From: Juglans regia
Taxonomy: Eukaryota > Streptophyta > Magnoliopsida > Fagales > Juglandaceae
Length of the DNA stretch: 64,000 nucleotides
Direction: 5' to 3'
Assembly: GCF_001411555.2 (NCBI RefSeq)
Contig: NC_049916.1
Span: forward strand, 3,782,001 to 3,846,000
The notes beneath the pieces are model-generated. The model did no database searches, was not told the origin of the DNA, and worked only from the letters and a program-made list of their open reading frames with translations. The translations under genes and the position numbers were made by a program. Of this stretch, positions 10,247-22,505 are shown piece after piece. The first letter of the stretch is position 1. Every line of letters starts with the position of its first letter.

Positions 10247-13200
10247 CTACCTGTCTTCTATGAAAGTTCTTCCTATGAAATCCCGAAACCTCTTTGAGTA
10301 TAGCTTTGGATCAACCGCTGAAATGGAAGTAGGATCGGCTTGTAAGGATTTGTAGGCATGCTCTAACTTCTTGCTGATATCATAGTCCTGTAAAATGTCT
10401 ATGATCCCAAAATAAAGGACTACTTCATAGATCTCACCACTGCGTGAAGGGGTCAAGCGACTTATACCACCAGGGGTATACTGATCAAAGTCACTCCTTC
10501 TAGCCACCCGCTCTGCTCTTGCAGGCGTATTCGCTCCTAATCTGATCAATGGCTTCCTGATAGTGAAAATATTCAGATTTCAAATCAGTTTATACGGTAC
10601 TAAAATGTCTAAGCATGAAAATTCCAATGCTAAACCAAATTAAAAAAGCATCAAATCACGTCGGTGCATATTCATAGGGACCTTTTCATCTCCTATGTCC
10701 TTGCACATAGTTTTCTCCTGTAGTATAATTTATTCCCGGAGGGGAAACACGAGGGGGAGGAAAATCTGTAATGATGATCTTACCAACTGTTTTACCAATA
10801 CAAAAATGATCTAACTGAAATACTACCTCAATCTATATCCAATATAGACCTTTCTAACATCGGCAATTATAATGCAGGATGAGCACTATTGGTCATCCAT
10901 GGAAACGAAACTCACCAAGAATCAAGGACAATAATTATCAGTGAAAGCAATGGACCATACCCTCTACTTGCCCCACGTAAAACCATTGTCTAGTGAACAA
11001 CCCCCACACAACCCAAAGCAATCCAAGTCACTCTCAATAATTCCAACAAGCACGTCCAAACACAATGAAAGAAATTATTGGGCACCATTAAATCCATAAA
11101 AATAAGACAAAGCTCAACCATAATGTGTTCATACAGTTCTTTGTGACCAAGCGTTTTCAAGTGTTAACGATGAACAAGGCATAAAATTTCTTAAAACCTT
11201 GTAACTGTGTGCAGTATTACCCTCTGAAGATTATTCAATCCATTCCACAGTAACACTAGGTACACAATCGAGGAAAGAACAGAGAGAAAAACACACCGGC
11301 CAGCTAAAATTTGATCCATGTTTTGTAACTCTGCTTCAAGGAAGCGACATCCGCGCATAAACTTTTCATTCTGATATGAATCATTCTTTCCTGAAAAAGG
11401 CGCACACATTGGGTTCAACACCCCTGTAATCCATAAATCCATCAAGCCACAAATTTAGATGTGAAAAAAAATTAGACAACTGATTACCAGTGCGCAAAAC
11501 AAATGGAGATAATCCCATTTTGTCACATGTATTGTCATCACGGAAATGAAGACCAACCAAAAGACTGTAGTCCATGATTCTCTCTGCTTCCAAGAACTCA
11601 CAATCTCGATCAATTTGTCTGGGAAAGTTTTCGAGCATATTAGGTAGATGCAAAGGACCAAACAGAAAAAGATAAGTGAAGTAAAATCAAGCGGGAGGTA
11701 AAATGTACACTTGAACTTACTTGATGAGCTCTTGGAACCAATTTCGCTGAAGGCGAAAGACAAAATTAAGATCAAGGTCCTTGAGGGTTGTAGTTTCATC
11801 AATCTCACCCTCCGGCATATCTGTTGTGCGGCCATGAGAGGATCCTTTAAGGTCAAATCGCCTATGGATGCGATACTCTGAGCAGAATAAATTTCCCATG
11901 ACAATGAACCGGGTCTGGTTTTCAATTACAACACAAATCAGACAACCCACTTAATCTGAAACAACCAAAATTGATCTCACAACACATACCTTCTGGCCTC
12001 CAATAGGTTTGACACAATGCACCCCAAAGAATTTTGTCACCAGGGAATTTTCATACCGATAAACATGTTGGTAGTAACTTGGAAGCATCCGAATAAGCAC
12101 CTAAAAAAGGATTACCGAACTTTGAGACATGATTTGTCCCACCTTTTACATGTCTTGATAAGATATGAAGGTAGAGTGGACACTAAAAAACAAACAGTTT
12201 ACATTGTCCTAGCAATTCTATTGAACTACTTTCATGTCATGGGGAAGCTTGGAATTTCACAATACGAAAAAGGTCCAAAGAAGGGGGGCAACTTACCTTG
12301 ACCTCGCACTTCTTCACTGTTTTTATCATAAATCTATCATCCTGAGTGAGGTAAAAGAAGCTTCCACTTTTCCCCGGAGAAGAAAGCTCCCTAAGGGCAT
12401 CGTTCCCACAAATAGCCATCATGTAATCAGCAGGATCCACTTGGAATAGCTCCCTCAAATGTCTGAAAAACCACCCCGCAATAAGAAATTCTCGCCACCA
12501 CAACACAAGAAAAATTGAATCACAAGAAGATAAGGCATACAACATGAAGAACGGAAAAATGAGAAAATAGTAATTGAAAACCACAATCCAGAACTTGAGA
12601 AAACAAATTAAGCAATACCTGAAAACAATGGGGCAGTAATCTTTCCACCGGAACTCTACTGATTGGTGGGGAGGCGTAATTTTCGATCCCTCGGTTGGAA
12701 ACCTAGTCCAGAACTTCTCCTTGGGATCGAAATCACTCGGCTTAAGCTCACGCAATATAGACGCATGCTTTCCTATAGAATATCTGCGAAAAAACCAAAT
12801 ATAACCCCTTTAATAAAAATGATAATAGAAACAAAAACGAGCCCAGAACCTCAGCTCAACCAATTACCTAATCCCCAGCTGAAGATTAAGCATTAAATCG
12901 TAATTCTTATGGCCCTTGGATATCGTCTCCCCAGGCTTTTTGACCTCGCCAGTGAAACAACATGGTCTCCGCTGAAACTGCCGAATCCCGTCGCGATCTA
13001 ACCCCGTACCGTTCCTATAAAACATCGAGGCCTCCACATTGTCGACAATATCACAGGTTATATCCCCAGCTTCTCCATCGGATTCCCATATACAAATCCT
13101 CGGAAAACTCCGCTCCGCCAAGCTTCCTCTGGAGCCGTCCACTGACGACCTCTTCCGCATCGTTATCATCAAATTCTCACCTTCGAATGAAGCGTCATTG

Positions 13201-14045
13201 CTTTTCAAACATTCTTCTTTGCCATTTCCGGGAAAGAATGTCCCATTCGGTAGCTGAATCTTGAGGTCCTTGTTGCAGCTACCGACATAGCAGCTACCAT
13301 CCGGCCAAGTGAAAACACCACTTCCATTGGGAACTCCGTTGTCCCACTCCCCGTCGTAACGGTTCCCGTTGGCCCAAATCAGGATGCCCCGGCCTGAAAT
13401 CACGCCGTTCTTCCATTCTCCCACGTACTCGTTCCCGTTCTTCCAAACGTACCGGCCATGCCCGTCCTGGAGGTTACGTTTCCAGTAACCGTCGTAGTAG
13501 TCGCCGTTGGCGTAGCGCTTATGGCCGTACCCGTGCTTCCGATGGGAGCTCCAGGACCCACGGTAGGTGTCCCCGTCAGATCCGATGAAGGTCCCAAAAC
13601 CCTCCATACGACCAGACTTGAAGTCGCCCTCATAGGTGGCCCCGGAGGGCCACGAGAATTTGCCTTTCCCCGAGGCCTTCCCTCTCCGCCAGTCCCCCTC
13701 GTACATGCACCCGTCGGACCACAGGTACTTTCCGGATCCGTGTGGTGCGCTCCCGGCGAAGCTCCCCATGTAGAGATCGCCGTTCGGGAGGGCCTTCTCG
13801 ACTTCGGAGGCGGAAGCTGACGCCACGCTGGCAGTCAAGGCAGGCGAGGTCGTCAAGGTGGTCGGCGTCACCCTCCGCGTAGCGGCTTGGTATCGGCTAC
13901 GGCCTATGCCGACAAGTTGAGACGGTTTCTGGGTCTCTCTACCTAGCTTGTCCACCTCCGATTTCTTCTTCTTGCCGCCGGAAACGACGTCGTTGAACTC
14001 ATCAAAGAGTAGTGCTGCTGCTTCACGCATTTTGGGGTCATTCAT
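10247..14045 (-). CDS. PIP5K: Phosphatidylinositol-4-phosphate 5-kinase with MORN repeats
   Basis: Phosphorylates PI4P to PI(4,5)P2 at membranes. Eight exons join in phase: 14045-12868, 12783-12619, 12462-12297, 12100-11990, 11914-11721, 11618-11488, 11390-11297, 10556-10247 (782 codons plus stop), all with GT-AG introns. Residues about 88-258 hold eight MORN repeats ([24 protein letters not shown] and so on), typical of plant type I/II B PIP5Ks. The kinase domain follows, with [12 protein letters not shown], the [20 protein letters not shown] stretch, [12 protein letters not shown], and IIDILQDYD near the C-terminus. All expected motifs are intact. The open frame runs upstream to 14066 but begins there with GTG; the first ATG is at 14045, giving [13 protein letters not shown]. 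The sequence is closest to the PIP5K1/2/3 group as I recall it. The last MORN unit has Cys in place of the usual Trp (YVGSC). Confidence 0.95.
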
Positions 14046-14480
14046 AAAAGCCAAGCTCTTTCTCACCCTTCTTTTAATCCCCGATATGCGAACTATTTAC
14101 AAGTGCTCACTGCATTTGCGGGTTTCACTGTGATTCTATATCTAGAAGGGGAAGAGTCAAGACTGGCCGGAGTGTGGAGCAATTTCCGGCAGTTTCTCTC
14201 TCTAGAACCCACCCTTTTTCTCCTCTAGCTGGTATTTCTCACTCCAAAACCCCCTTTTTGGTACTTTCGTGTTTTGAAAAATAGGTGGAATCCTAGAAGC
14301 GCACACAACAGTCCTAGAGAGAAATGTATACGGAGAGACAGAGAGAGAGAGAGGAAGTAAACAAGAGAGAGAAAGTGTACTATGACTGTATGTGTTAGCC
14401 CCAACAACAACAGGAAAAACAAAAAAAAGAAAAAAGAAAAAAGAAAGAGAGAGAGACAGAGGTGGATCATGAATTCATCT
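14046..14480 (-). promoter_or_regulatory. PIP5K 5' leader and proximal promoter
   Basis: Upstream of the PIP5K start, the minus strand carries pyrimidine-rich runs, complementary to the gagaga tracts at 14334-14356 and 14416-14460. TC-rich leaders and Y patches are common in plant core promoters. No convincing TATA box was picked out, and the transcription start is not determined. Confidence 0.5.
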
Positions 14481-16142
14481 CTCCTTGTACAGTATCAATG
14501 TCCCCCTTTGGCAAAGTCGCCTCGTCGATCGTCCATATTTTGTGACGAACATACCCCTCCTGTGTTTTTAGTTGTCAATGGCAGGTTATTCCTAGTCCCT
14601 CCTCTCCACTCTCCCAACCTCTGGTTTTATCGTGACCTGACGAAATCGGCCAACTATTTCTGTCTGTATTAACCCACTTTTTTTATTAACTTGTTCTTGT
14701 CTTTTCGTTTTCAGTACAAGAATACCATTTTTCCCTTTTCCTTCTCCTCTTTCCAATTCTTTTTCACGTAAAAAAAAAATTTTTGGTACAAAATCCCATC
14801 ACAAAATTGACCGATATCAATTCTAAAGATGAAATACACTCCAAAACAAGTATTTAATGAATATTGGTTAAGCATATTATCAAACCTAACTAGCATATGA
14901 TTACTTTAAAAATAAAAAAAAAACTAGCATGTGATTAATATTGTCTCATCGCCATGTCACCTTTTTTTTTTTTTTAGTTATAGAGAAATTATATAAAAAT
15001 AAAATTATAAAATTATGTGTCATAATTAATTATATTATAAAATTATTTTTATGATAAAATAGATATAATATATCATATGAAATTATGTTAGTCAATAACT
15101 TTATTTTTATTAAATTTTTTTTATAGTAGTAACATTTTTTTTTAAAACGAGAAATTGTCATGAAAAATGAAATGATATTTGAGAGTTTGATAAGATAGTC
15201 ACCCAATTGAAAGGGTTGTTTATTTAAGATAATAGAAACACCTTTGGGATGTGAAAAACATTACAAAATTGGTAAAATGCGGTTTGGGATCTGGAATACG
15301 CGTCGTTTTATGGAATATTAATATATATTTTTTTTGGTTGTACTTGGGATACGAATGGTAAAGGCATAAATGAATGAAGGAAACATGGGGATCAAAATAT
15401 GACAAAAGTTTTAGACGGATCGCCACCAACCACCATAGCTCTTTGTGCTCCGAGCCATAGAGAGGGAGTGTGTGGTGCAAGCTGAATCATATCCGCATGG
15501 ACTCAAGGCTAGCTTACGTGGCCCACTTTGTGGCCCAATTCAAGTAAGTGCGTCCTCCACATAGGCATGTGATGTGTTTGGGTTGTTGCCTCCCAACCTA
15601 AATTGGGGTTTGAACCACTCTACTTCTATTAAAAAAGTTTAATAATAATCTTGGTGAATCTATATTCGAATTCCAATTCATGATTTAGTACATGTCAAAC
15701 TAGTAAGAAAAATACTATTCATATTTATAATTTTTACTCATATTAATGTGCTGACATGTCGACTATTAATATATTAAAGATTATGAGATTTATATTCAAA
15801 ATTTGAATTTAAAAAAAATTATAAAAATGGATATTATACCTAATATTATAAATACACGTAGCACAACTCAATCAGTAATCCAAAAACCATTGAACCACCA
15901 CTTTTGGTCGTGAGTAACTTACTCTACTATTAAAGTTTGTTTTTCATCTGTCATATTAGATGATAGAATACATCTTAAATGATTTTATATATCAACTATT
16001 TAAAAAGTAATTATTTAAAATGGATCACATAAATGGTATAAGATAACAAAATTTAAAACGAAGAACACACATTTCATATTTGCCGTTCTTAATCATATCT
16101 AATGATATGGCATATCTTAAATGACTTTATATATCAACTTTC
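14481..16142. other. Intergenic DNA
   Basis: No gene is seen. At 14985-15115 an AT-rich palindromic stretch (ttataaaattatttttatgataaaatag) resembles the small inverted-repeat elements at 48.9 and 52.8 kb, but its ends are unclear. Confidence 0.5.
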
Positions 16143-16145
16143 TTA

Positions 16146-16969
16146 GGCACGTTTGGATTAATGGTGATAATATATAACACGACTCGTGAATCTGACACAA
16201 ACATCACATGAAATTAATGGGTTTGAGTTTGATGTTAATGGGTTCGGGTTAAAATGGATTGACTCGTTAAGACACAATTTATAAACGGATTAACCTGCTT
16301 AACCCGAAATCAACCATTTTTTATCCGTTTAGATTTTATTTCAAAATTACAAGTTTATTATTGTTGAGTTGTAATATTGATATTTCTCAATAAATTTATG
16401 TTTTTATTATTGAAATTGTAATTTTAGACCTATACTCATATTTGTTATTGTAGGGTTTGTATTATTGGTTTTATTATATATTAAAATTTAAAAAATATTG
16501 ATTTTTTTATTAGTATGTAATCTTATTTTTTAAAGATGTTGCGACTACTAATAAATATAGATTTTAACTTTTATGTGAAATTATGTTAATAAGATCAAAT
16601 GGATTATGTGTGTTAGTTCAATTAATTTACATGAAGCGAGTTTAAATGAGTCATGTCGAGTTGACATATTTCTAATTAATTATTATCTAAATAGGTAAAA
16701 AGTTTGACACATTTAGTTTAACAAGTCGGGTTATGGTTTGAAAGTTTGACATGTTTAATTTAATAGATCAAGTTCGAGTTTATTTATATAGTCGAATATT
16801 CATCACTTGATTTGACACGACTTGAAAACCCGATTTGTCATCCCTAATTTGGATGTTGGGATGATTTTAGATAATCTATAAATAATAGTGAATAATTTGT
16901 AAATAATATTGAGTTGCTTGTAAATAATAATAAATAGTAGTGAGACTACTTCACTTACCAAACACAGTC
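16146..16969. mobile_element. Tourist-like MITE (about 128 bp) split by a hAT insertion
   Basis: The left end ggcacgtttggat and right end ccaaacacagtc are inverted repeats, and TTA flanks both (16143-16145 and 16970-16972). The element is interrupted after gtttggat by the hAT copy at 16159-16846. Removing that copy and one duplication restores a short MITE of the family at 1028, so the hAT inserted later. Confidence 0.75.
16159..16846. mobile_element. Ac-like non-autonomous hAT element (688 bp)
   Basis: The right end is gatttgtcatcccta; the left end taatggtgata is a degraded version of its complement. The flanking 8-mers are gtttggat (16151-16158) and atttggat (16847-16854), 7 of 8 matching. 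The subterminal zones carry repeated cgggtt/aacccg and gttgacac-like words. There is no transposase. It sits inside a Tourist MITE. Confidence 0.75.
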
Positions 16970-16972
16970 TTA

Positions 16973-17709
16973 AATTAAATTATGCGCGTTGCAAATATAA
17001 CAATGGTTTAAGATAAACAAAATCTAAATGGAAGAATGGATGTCTCAAAAGAATTCTGATAGCTTGAGGAAGTCATCATTTCAAGCTTTGAATCAGAACG
17101 ATAGGCGCCATTCACACAATGCCATTGTGATCGATAGTGCTTGATACTGCCGAGGTGGTTCTTGACGTAAACTTATTCCAAAATACTTGGACACGGAAGA
17201 AAAAGGGTCTTTGTGTGTCTGAAATTATAATATATATATATATAGATAAATAGATAGCACATGATCTTATTTATTTATAGAATTATATTAGATATAGTTT
17301 TAGAATGTACAAATCTTGCGAACTCAAAAAAATTACGGCATACAATTAAAAAAATAATTTTTTCATATACATTTTAAATTTATCAATTTTCTTAAAAAAA
17401 ATGTATGAGATTTATACCTTTAAACTGAAAATATCAATTTTATTATTTATAATGGAAAACATCCGGGAAGGGCAAGTTAGAGAAACGCACGAGAAAGAGG
17501 CAAGTTTGCTATTAAAGGCAGTTTTACCAAAAACCTCCCAATCCATTCAGGGCATTTAAAGTATAATCCATTATTTTTTGAAGTGTAAAGATACTCAAAG
17601 TCTTCTTTTTTTTTTTTTAAATATTTTTTATATAATTATGTTTTTGAAATGGATAAAATATAGCAGACCCAAAATAGTTTTCAAGGCCTGGCCCAAGGAA
17701 ATTTCATCA
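16973..17709. other. Intergenic DNA
   Basis: No gene or clear element. A short TA run is at 17231-17243. The stretch ends where the non-coding LTR element begins. Confidence 0.5.
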
Positions 17710-18260
17710 TGAAAGAAGTGAGAAAAGAAAGAGGAAGGGACAAATGGCTGAGAAGGGTGTTGGGGTGTCAAGAGGAAACAAGGGGAGGGGGCATAAAGAA
17801 GAGGTGAGGTGACCTAAAGGAAGGGGGGACATACACTGAGGAAGAAATGGGGTGTTAGGAGAAAAGTGGGGATGAGACATAAAGCAAGGAAAATGCAAAT
17901 GATAGATACCATACCACAAAACTAGGGGGTCTTCGACTTCAATTTCTTTTGATTCTTCAACCTCACGAGATAGTGTTTAGATCTTCATTGTACAACGAGA
18001 ATAAGAAATCATGAGAGATTGTAAAATATGCATATTATAATGGATTTGCCCTCCAAACAACTTGTGGATGTAGATCCAGTGTCGAACCACGTAAATCTGT
18101 GTGTCCTCGTCTCATGGATGAACACACAGACATCGTACAATCATACTAGACTACTGCTGAGGGCTCTATACAACACCGATTGAGGGCTGAATAGTCTTAG
18201 CGGGTCGGGAATGACTATTTCTCTATTTCCGACCTGTTGTGCAATTTTTAGGCGTTAACA
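17710..18260 (+). repeat. Left LTR of non-coding element
   Basis: Shares long stretches with 21549-22132, for example gaggtgaggtgacctaaagg and the region from 'gtcttcgactt' onward. The right end ggcgttaaca is followed by a primer-site-like segment. The start is uncertain by tens of bases. Confidence 0.65.
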
Positions 18261-18339
18261 GTTGACATCATTTGTGGGATTCAAACCCACTACCACACGG
18301 TTAAAAGCCATGGACATGCATACATCTCAGCAACAAAAG

Positions 18340-18560
18340 AAATGACAACTAATAGCAGGCAATTTCAGTCAAACAAAAATTGGCTACTACAACTAAGACA
18401 ACTTGGTTTGCCTCTCTCTAAATTAATGTGCATTTTATTTTTACTAACATAATTGATTCCTTTGGCTCAAAACACTGACTACATAGCCCCATGTGGGTGT
18501 CGTCCAAGAGACTTAACGCATCTCCACCGGAATAAACTGCGTCACATTCATATGCACGCA
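18340..18560 (+). repeat. Internal leader repeat, copy 1
   Basis: Diverged direct repeat of about 19480-19720: both contain aatttcagtcaa, tgcctctctctaaat or a close variant, and a 'catagccccat...ggg' segment. The hAT element at 18575 lies between the two copies. Confidence 0.6.
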
Positions 18561-18574
18561 AGAAACTCCCCAAC

Positions 18575-19424
18575 TAGGGCTGAGCACCGACAATGCCAGA
18601 GTTGGAGTGCCCTACCTCCAACTCCGATTCTGACTTGTCGGAGTAGAGTCGGATTTAGAATTTTTTTCTTAGCCCATTTGAAATTTCAATTTGACAATCT
18701 TGGACTTTCACTAATCGGGTTTGAGCTTCCAAATTTCAATTTTTTTTTAAAATATTTTTTTCAATTTCAATTTTATTAAAACCAAAATTGAAAAAATAAA
18801 TCATGGTACAAATTATTGTTATTATACATTAGTATTATATGTTATTATATGTTAATGTTTATACATTAATATTATATGTTATTATACATTGATTATTATA
18901 CATTACTAGTACAGGTTATTATACCTTAGTTATTATATATTAGTATTACATGTTATTTTAAATTTATATATTTGTGTTTATACACAATGCATTAGTATTA
19001 AATGTTATTACACATTAGTTATTATATAATTAGTATTATATATTATTATACATTAGTATTTATACATTAGTTGTTATTATACATAGTGTTACATGGTAGT
19101 AATAGTTAATAGTATGGTGTTTACGTACACTAAACTCTTATTAGTGAAATTAGTCTATTTATATTATTAGTATAAGCATATTATAGTATACGCATATTAT
19201 TGAATTTAATTAATTATATAAGTTATACTTATATAATATATATATGATTAATATATAAAAGATACATATATTTTTATAAAATATGTACAATATTGGAGTC
19301 GAAGTCAGAGTTGGAGTTGGAGTCGGTACATTGCAACCTCCGACTCTGACTTTGACTTTGATTATCAGAGTCGGACTGGACTGAACTAGAGTCGGGTGCA
19401 GAGTCAGATTTTCACTTAGCCCTA
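18575..19424. mobile_element. Non-autonomous hAT-like element, gagtcgg family (850 bp)
   Basis: The termini are tagggctgag and cttagcccta, near-perfect inverted repeats in the hAT TAGGG style. Both subterminal zones are packed with variants of gagtcgg/ccgactc/gttgga. The middle is AT-rich with repeated ttattatacatta words. The flanking 8-mers tccccaac and cccccaga agree in only 5 positions, so the target duplication is decayed or the ends are off by a base or two. No coding region. Confidence 0.7.
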
Positions 19425-19479
19425 CCCCCAGAAGCAAACAAACTCAGCAAAAAAAAGACAATAAGAGAAGAAGAACGAG

Positions 19480-19720
19480 AAAAGAAGAATGAGAAATAGA
19501 AGGAACAACAACCAGCAGTCGTTAATTTCAGTCAAGCAAAGATTGCCTACAGCAGCTGAAACACCCCAGTTTGTCTCTCTCTAAATCTATGTGAATTCCA
19601 TTTCCAAAATTGGCTCCTGTAGCACGAGACACCAGTTATACAGCCCCACATGGGCACCGCCTGGATGACTTAACAAGTCCTCATCGGGATGGTCTTCTTG
19701 GCATTAACATGCATGCAGAC
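19480..19720 (+). repeat. Internal leader repeat, copy 2
   Basis: See copy 1 at 18340-18560. Confidence 0.6.
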
Positions 19721-19924
19721 ACCTTGGACCTCCATTGTCGCCAAAACATGGTTGCCCACGGGTCCAAGCTGGCACGCCTCAAACATTCATCACACTCCTA
19801 TGGGACGAATCATGTTCGGAAATCTTATACTTGTGATTGAGAATTATCCACGCTAATCGGCTTGGCCTTTGTAGCGTGCTCTAGCACCCCAACTACTTAT
19901 CTCCCTCAAATTTAAAGGGGTCAA

Positions 19925-20135
19925 CGAGGTGAGTTCAGGCTGATGAACTACTCGACCTCCATCCAATCTCCAGACAGCAGTGCGAGTCCAGGCTAACGTC
20001 CTGCTCGACCCCACCTCCTCACCATTAGCAAGCGGTCAAAGAGGCGAGTCTAGGATGATGTCTTGCTCAACCTCCATCTAGTCTCCAGGCAGCAAGGCGA
20101 GTCCAAGCTGACGTCCTGCTTGACCTCCATCTAGT
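19925..20135 (+). repeat. Tandem repeat of a gcgagtc...tgctcgacctcc unit
   Basis: Three to four diverged copies of a ~60-base unit, each with gcgagtcc(a/t)(a/g)gctgacgtcctgct-like text, followed by a 'ctcgacctccatctag' segment. Similar units recur at 21035-21260, beyond the hAT insertion at 20142. This is typical low-constraint interior sequence of non-coding LTR elements. Confidence 0.7.
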
Positions 20136-20141
20136 CAATAG

Positions 20142-20814
20142 TAGGGGTGTAAACTCAAACCGGAAAATCGGACCAGACCGGACCTGTTTTACCGGTTTTG
20201 AACCGGTCCGGTCCGGAACCGGTTTTTAAAATGTAAAAACCGGCCAGTTCCGGGATTTTTTGGACCGGACCGGACCGGTTGATTAAAAAAAATAAAAAAT
20301 AATATTTTTATATATAAATTTTATACAAAATATTTTATATATATTAAATATTAATATATATAAGTTTTATATATAATGTATAATTATAAATTTTTATGTG
20401 AAATTTTATATATAACATATATATTTATATATGAAATAATTTCTTATTATAATTTATAAATTATTACATAAAATGTTAATACTAAATCACTAAAAGTTTA
20501 TAACTAATACTAATATATAACTTATAACTATACCAATAGTCTAATATTAATACTATTATATAGTCTAATATATTAACAAAAGTATAAAACAGTTTTTTTT
20601 AAATTAGTTTTTTTTTTAAACAAAGTTTTAATGACAAATTGTGAAATTTACATTTTAAAAAAATCGGAAAACCGGACCGGACCGAAAACCGGAAGTACCG
20701 GTTTAGGAGGGTAACCGGTGCGTAATCGGTTTTGAAAAATACAAAACCGGTACATACCGGTTCGGTCCTAGATTTTATCCAAAATCGGACCGGACCGGAC
20801 CGGTTACACCCCTA
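20142..20814 (+). mobile_element. Non-autonomous hAT element, family A (673 bp)
   Basis: Perfect terminal repeats taggggtgtaa/ttacaccccta lie inside perfect 8-bp target duplications gtcaatag (20134-20141 and 20815-20822). The subterminal zones contain dense accggtt/ccggtccgg words, better preserved than in the 6281 copy. The inside is AT-rich and non-coding. This is the cleanest member of the family in the window and inserted into the LTR element after that element arrived. Confidence 0.93.
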
Positions 20815-21548
20815 GTCAATAGAACGAGCATTCAGAGTTAACGCGCCTCTAAGCTCCAAAACTGCCTTGTGGGTTACTTTCAGGAACAAATCGAAAACAA
20901 AAGTGTTGGGTGAATATACATGGGTTACAACAAACAAACTCTAACATTAGCAGTAATTCACATTGGAGAAGAAAAATTCGCCAATACAATTGAAAACAAA
21001 AGTGTCAGATGAATATACGCTTTTTTACAACAATAAGCGAGTCTAGTCTTAAGCATTACTTGACCTCCATCGGAACATCGAGGCGAATTCAGTCTTACAC
21101 ATTGCTCGAACTCCATCAGAATAATAAGGTGAGTCTAGTCTTACGTACTACTCGGCCTCTGTCACTCAAAAGAAGCGGGTATAGTCTTCTGGCTGCCCGG
21201 CTTATCACTATTTTCATAACGAGTCAACAGGCGAGAAAGGTCAAGGACCACTTGGCCTCCCAGGTGCTCGAATGACTTGACTGCCCGACCACCCTTTCGT
21301 GCATAAAGGTCGAGCTCCATGCTTGTACCTTACGCAGTCGAGCCCATCTCTTACCATAGCTAAGCTTCGCGCTGGCACCTTACACGGTCGAGCCTATCTT
21401 CCACCTAGTCATGTGCTTGGAAATCTTTATTGCCTAACACAAGTGGAAAGCAAGGGATCCACTCCCAAAATTTATTTTGTTAAAGATTTCTGCGTTTCTG
21501 TTGCATACTTTATCTTAAAGATTCTCAATGTCTTTTTTGAAACAAATT

Positions 21549-22132
21549 GTTAAGGAAAGAGGAATGAACAAAAGGCTGAATGTCAAGGTGTTAGGAGGAA
21601 AAGAGGGGAGGGGACATAAAGGAGAGGTGAGGTGACCTAAAGGAAGGGGGGACAATGGCTGAGGAAGGATGTGGCGTGAGGAAAAAAAATTAGAGATGTG
21701 ATGTAAATGATAGAAGATAGGACATAAAGCAAGGAAGGATCAGAGGATAAAGGGGAGAGATCAAACCAGTTCATGTGGGGGGGGGGTCTTCGACTTAATC
21801 TACCATAAGATAGATTAAATCTCCATTGTACAACGAGGGTGAAAGACTATGAAAGACTGTAAAATACGCATATTATAGTGGATTTGCCCTCCAAAAGACT
21901 CGTGGACGTAGGCCTAGTGCCGAATTACATAAATATGTGTGTCCTTGTCTCTTATTTTTCCTACATATATTTACTGCTCACTGCCATGGTTGAACGCACG
22001 AGCATCGTACAGCCGCACTGGACTACCATCGGGGGCTCCATATAGCACCGATCAAGGCTTGAATAGTCTCAGTGGGCCGGACATAACTCTTTCTCTCCGT
22101 CATGTCTGTTGTGCTATTTTTAGGCGTTAATA
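21549..22132 (+). repeat. Right LTR of non-coding element
   Basis: Starts TG (tgttaaggaaagagg), matches 17710-18260, and ends at ggcgttaata, where the left copy has ggcgttaaca. Small insertions and deletions separate the two. Confidence 0.65.
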
Positions 22133-22325
22133 TTTTAAATTAAGGATATTTAGATTAAATGATGTTATTTTTATAATTTATTTTATAAAAATGTCTATCA
22201 TTTAAAATAAAATTATGAAAATAACTCTATGTGCATGATTTTTCTCTTTTGAATTGGCTTCCTCACATCCCAACCCAATTAATAAGTAATGTCCTTTCGG
22301 CCTTTGGTCATCAAAAGCAACAAAT

Positions 22326-22343
22326 GAAATAGTCTTACTTATA
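22326..22343. repeat. Target-site duplication, left, of LINE 22344-28136
   Basis: gaaatagtcttacttata; the right copy at 28137-28154 is gaaatagacttacttata, 17 of 18 matching. Confidence 0.85.
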
Positions 22344-22505
22344 GGAGAACCAAGAGTCTTCTCTTGTTTTTTCTCTCGGCAAAAAGTAAGGAGAATGGGG
22401 GGTCCACCAAGATTCTAACAGAATTGAGTGGTGTTTGTTGGAACGGAAAGAGAGTGCGACGAGAGATAGTGGGTGTTGTGGGAGGCTCGCGGTTACTATA
22501 AGTGA

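Larger units (their letters stand above)
17710..22132 (+). mobile_element. Non-coding LTR retroelement (LARD-like) with nested hAT copies
   Basis: Two related direct repeats of about 0.55-0.58 kb bracket an interior with no gag or pol. Directly after the left repeat, which ends ggcgttaaca, comes gttgacatcatttgtggg, which looks like a decayed form of the ttggcgccgtctgtggg stretch found after the LTR of many plant Gypsy-type elements. The interior has a duplicated leader and ~60-bp tandem repeats. Two hAT elements (18575-19424 and 20142-20814) inserted into it. It would depend on proteins from another element. No target duplication is visible at my chosen ends, so the outer limits are approximate. 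Confidence 0.65.

Noticed and set aside
12962..13820. Open frames on the plus strand across PIP5K exon 1
   Set aside because: They are antisense shadows of the GC-rich MORN-coding exon and have no domain of their own.
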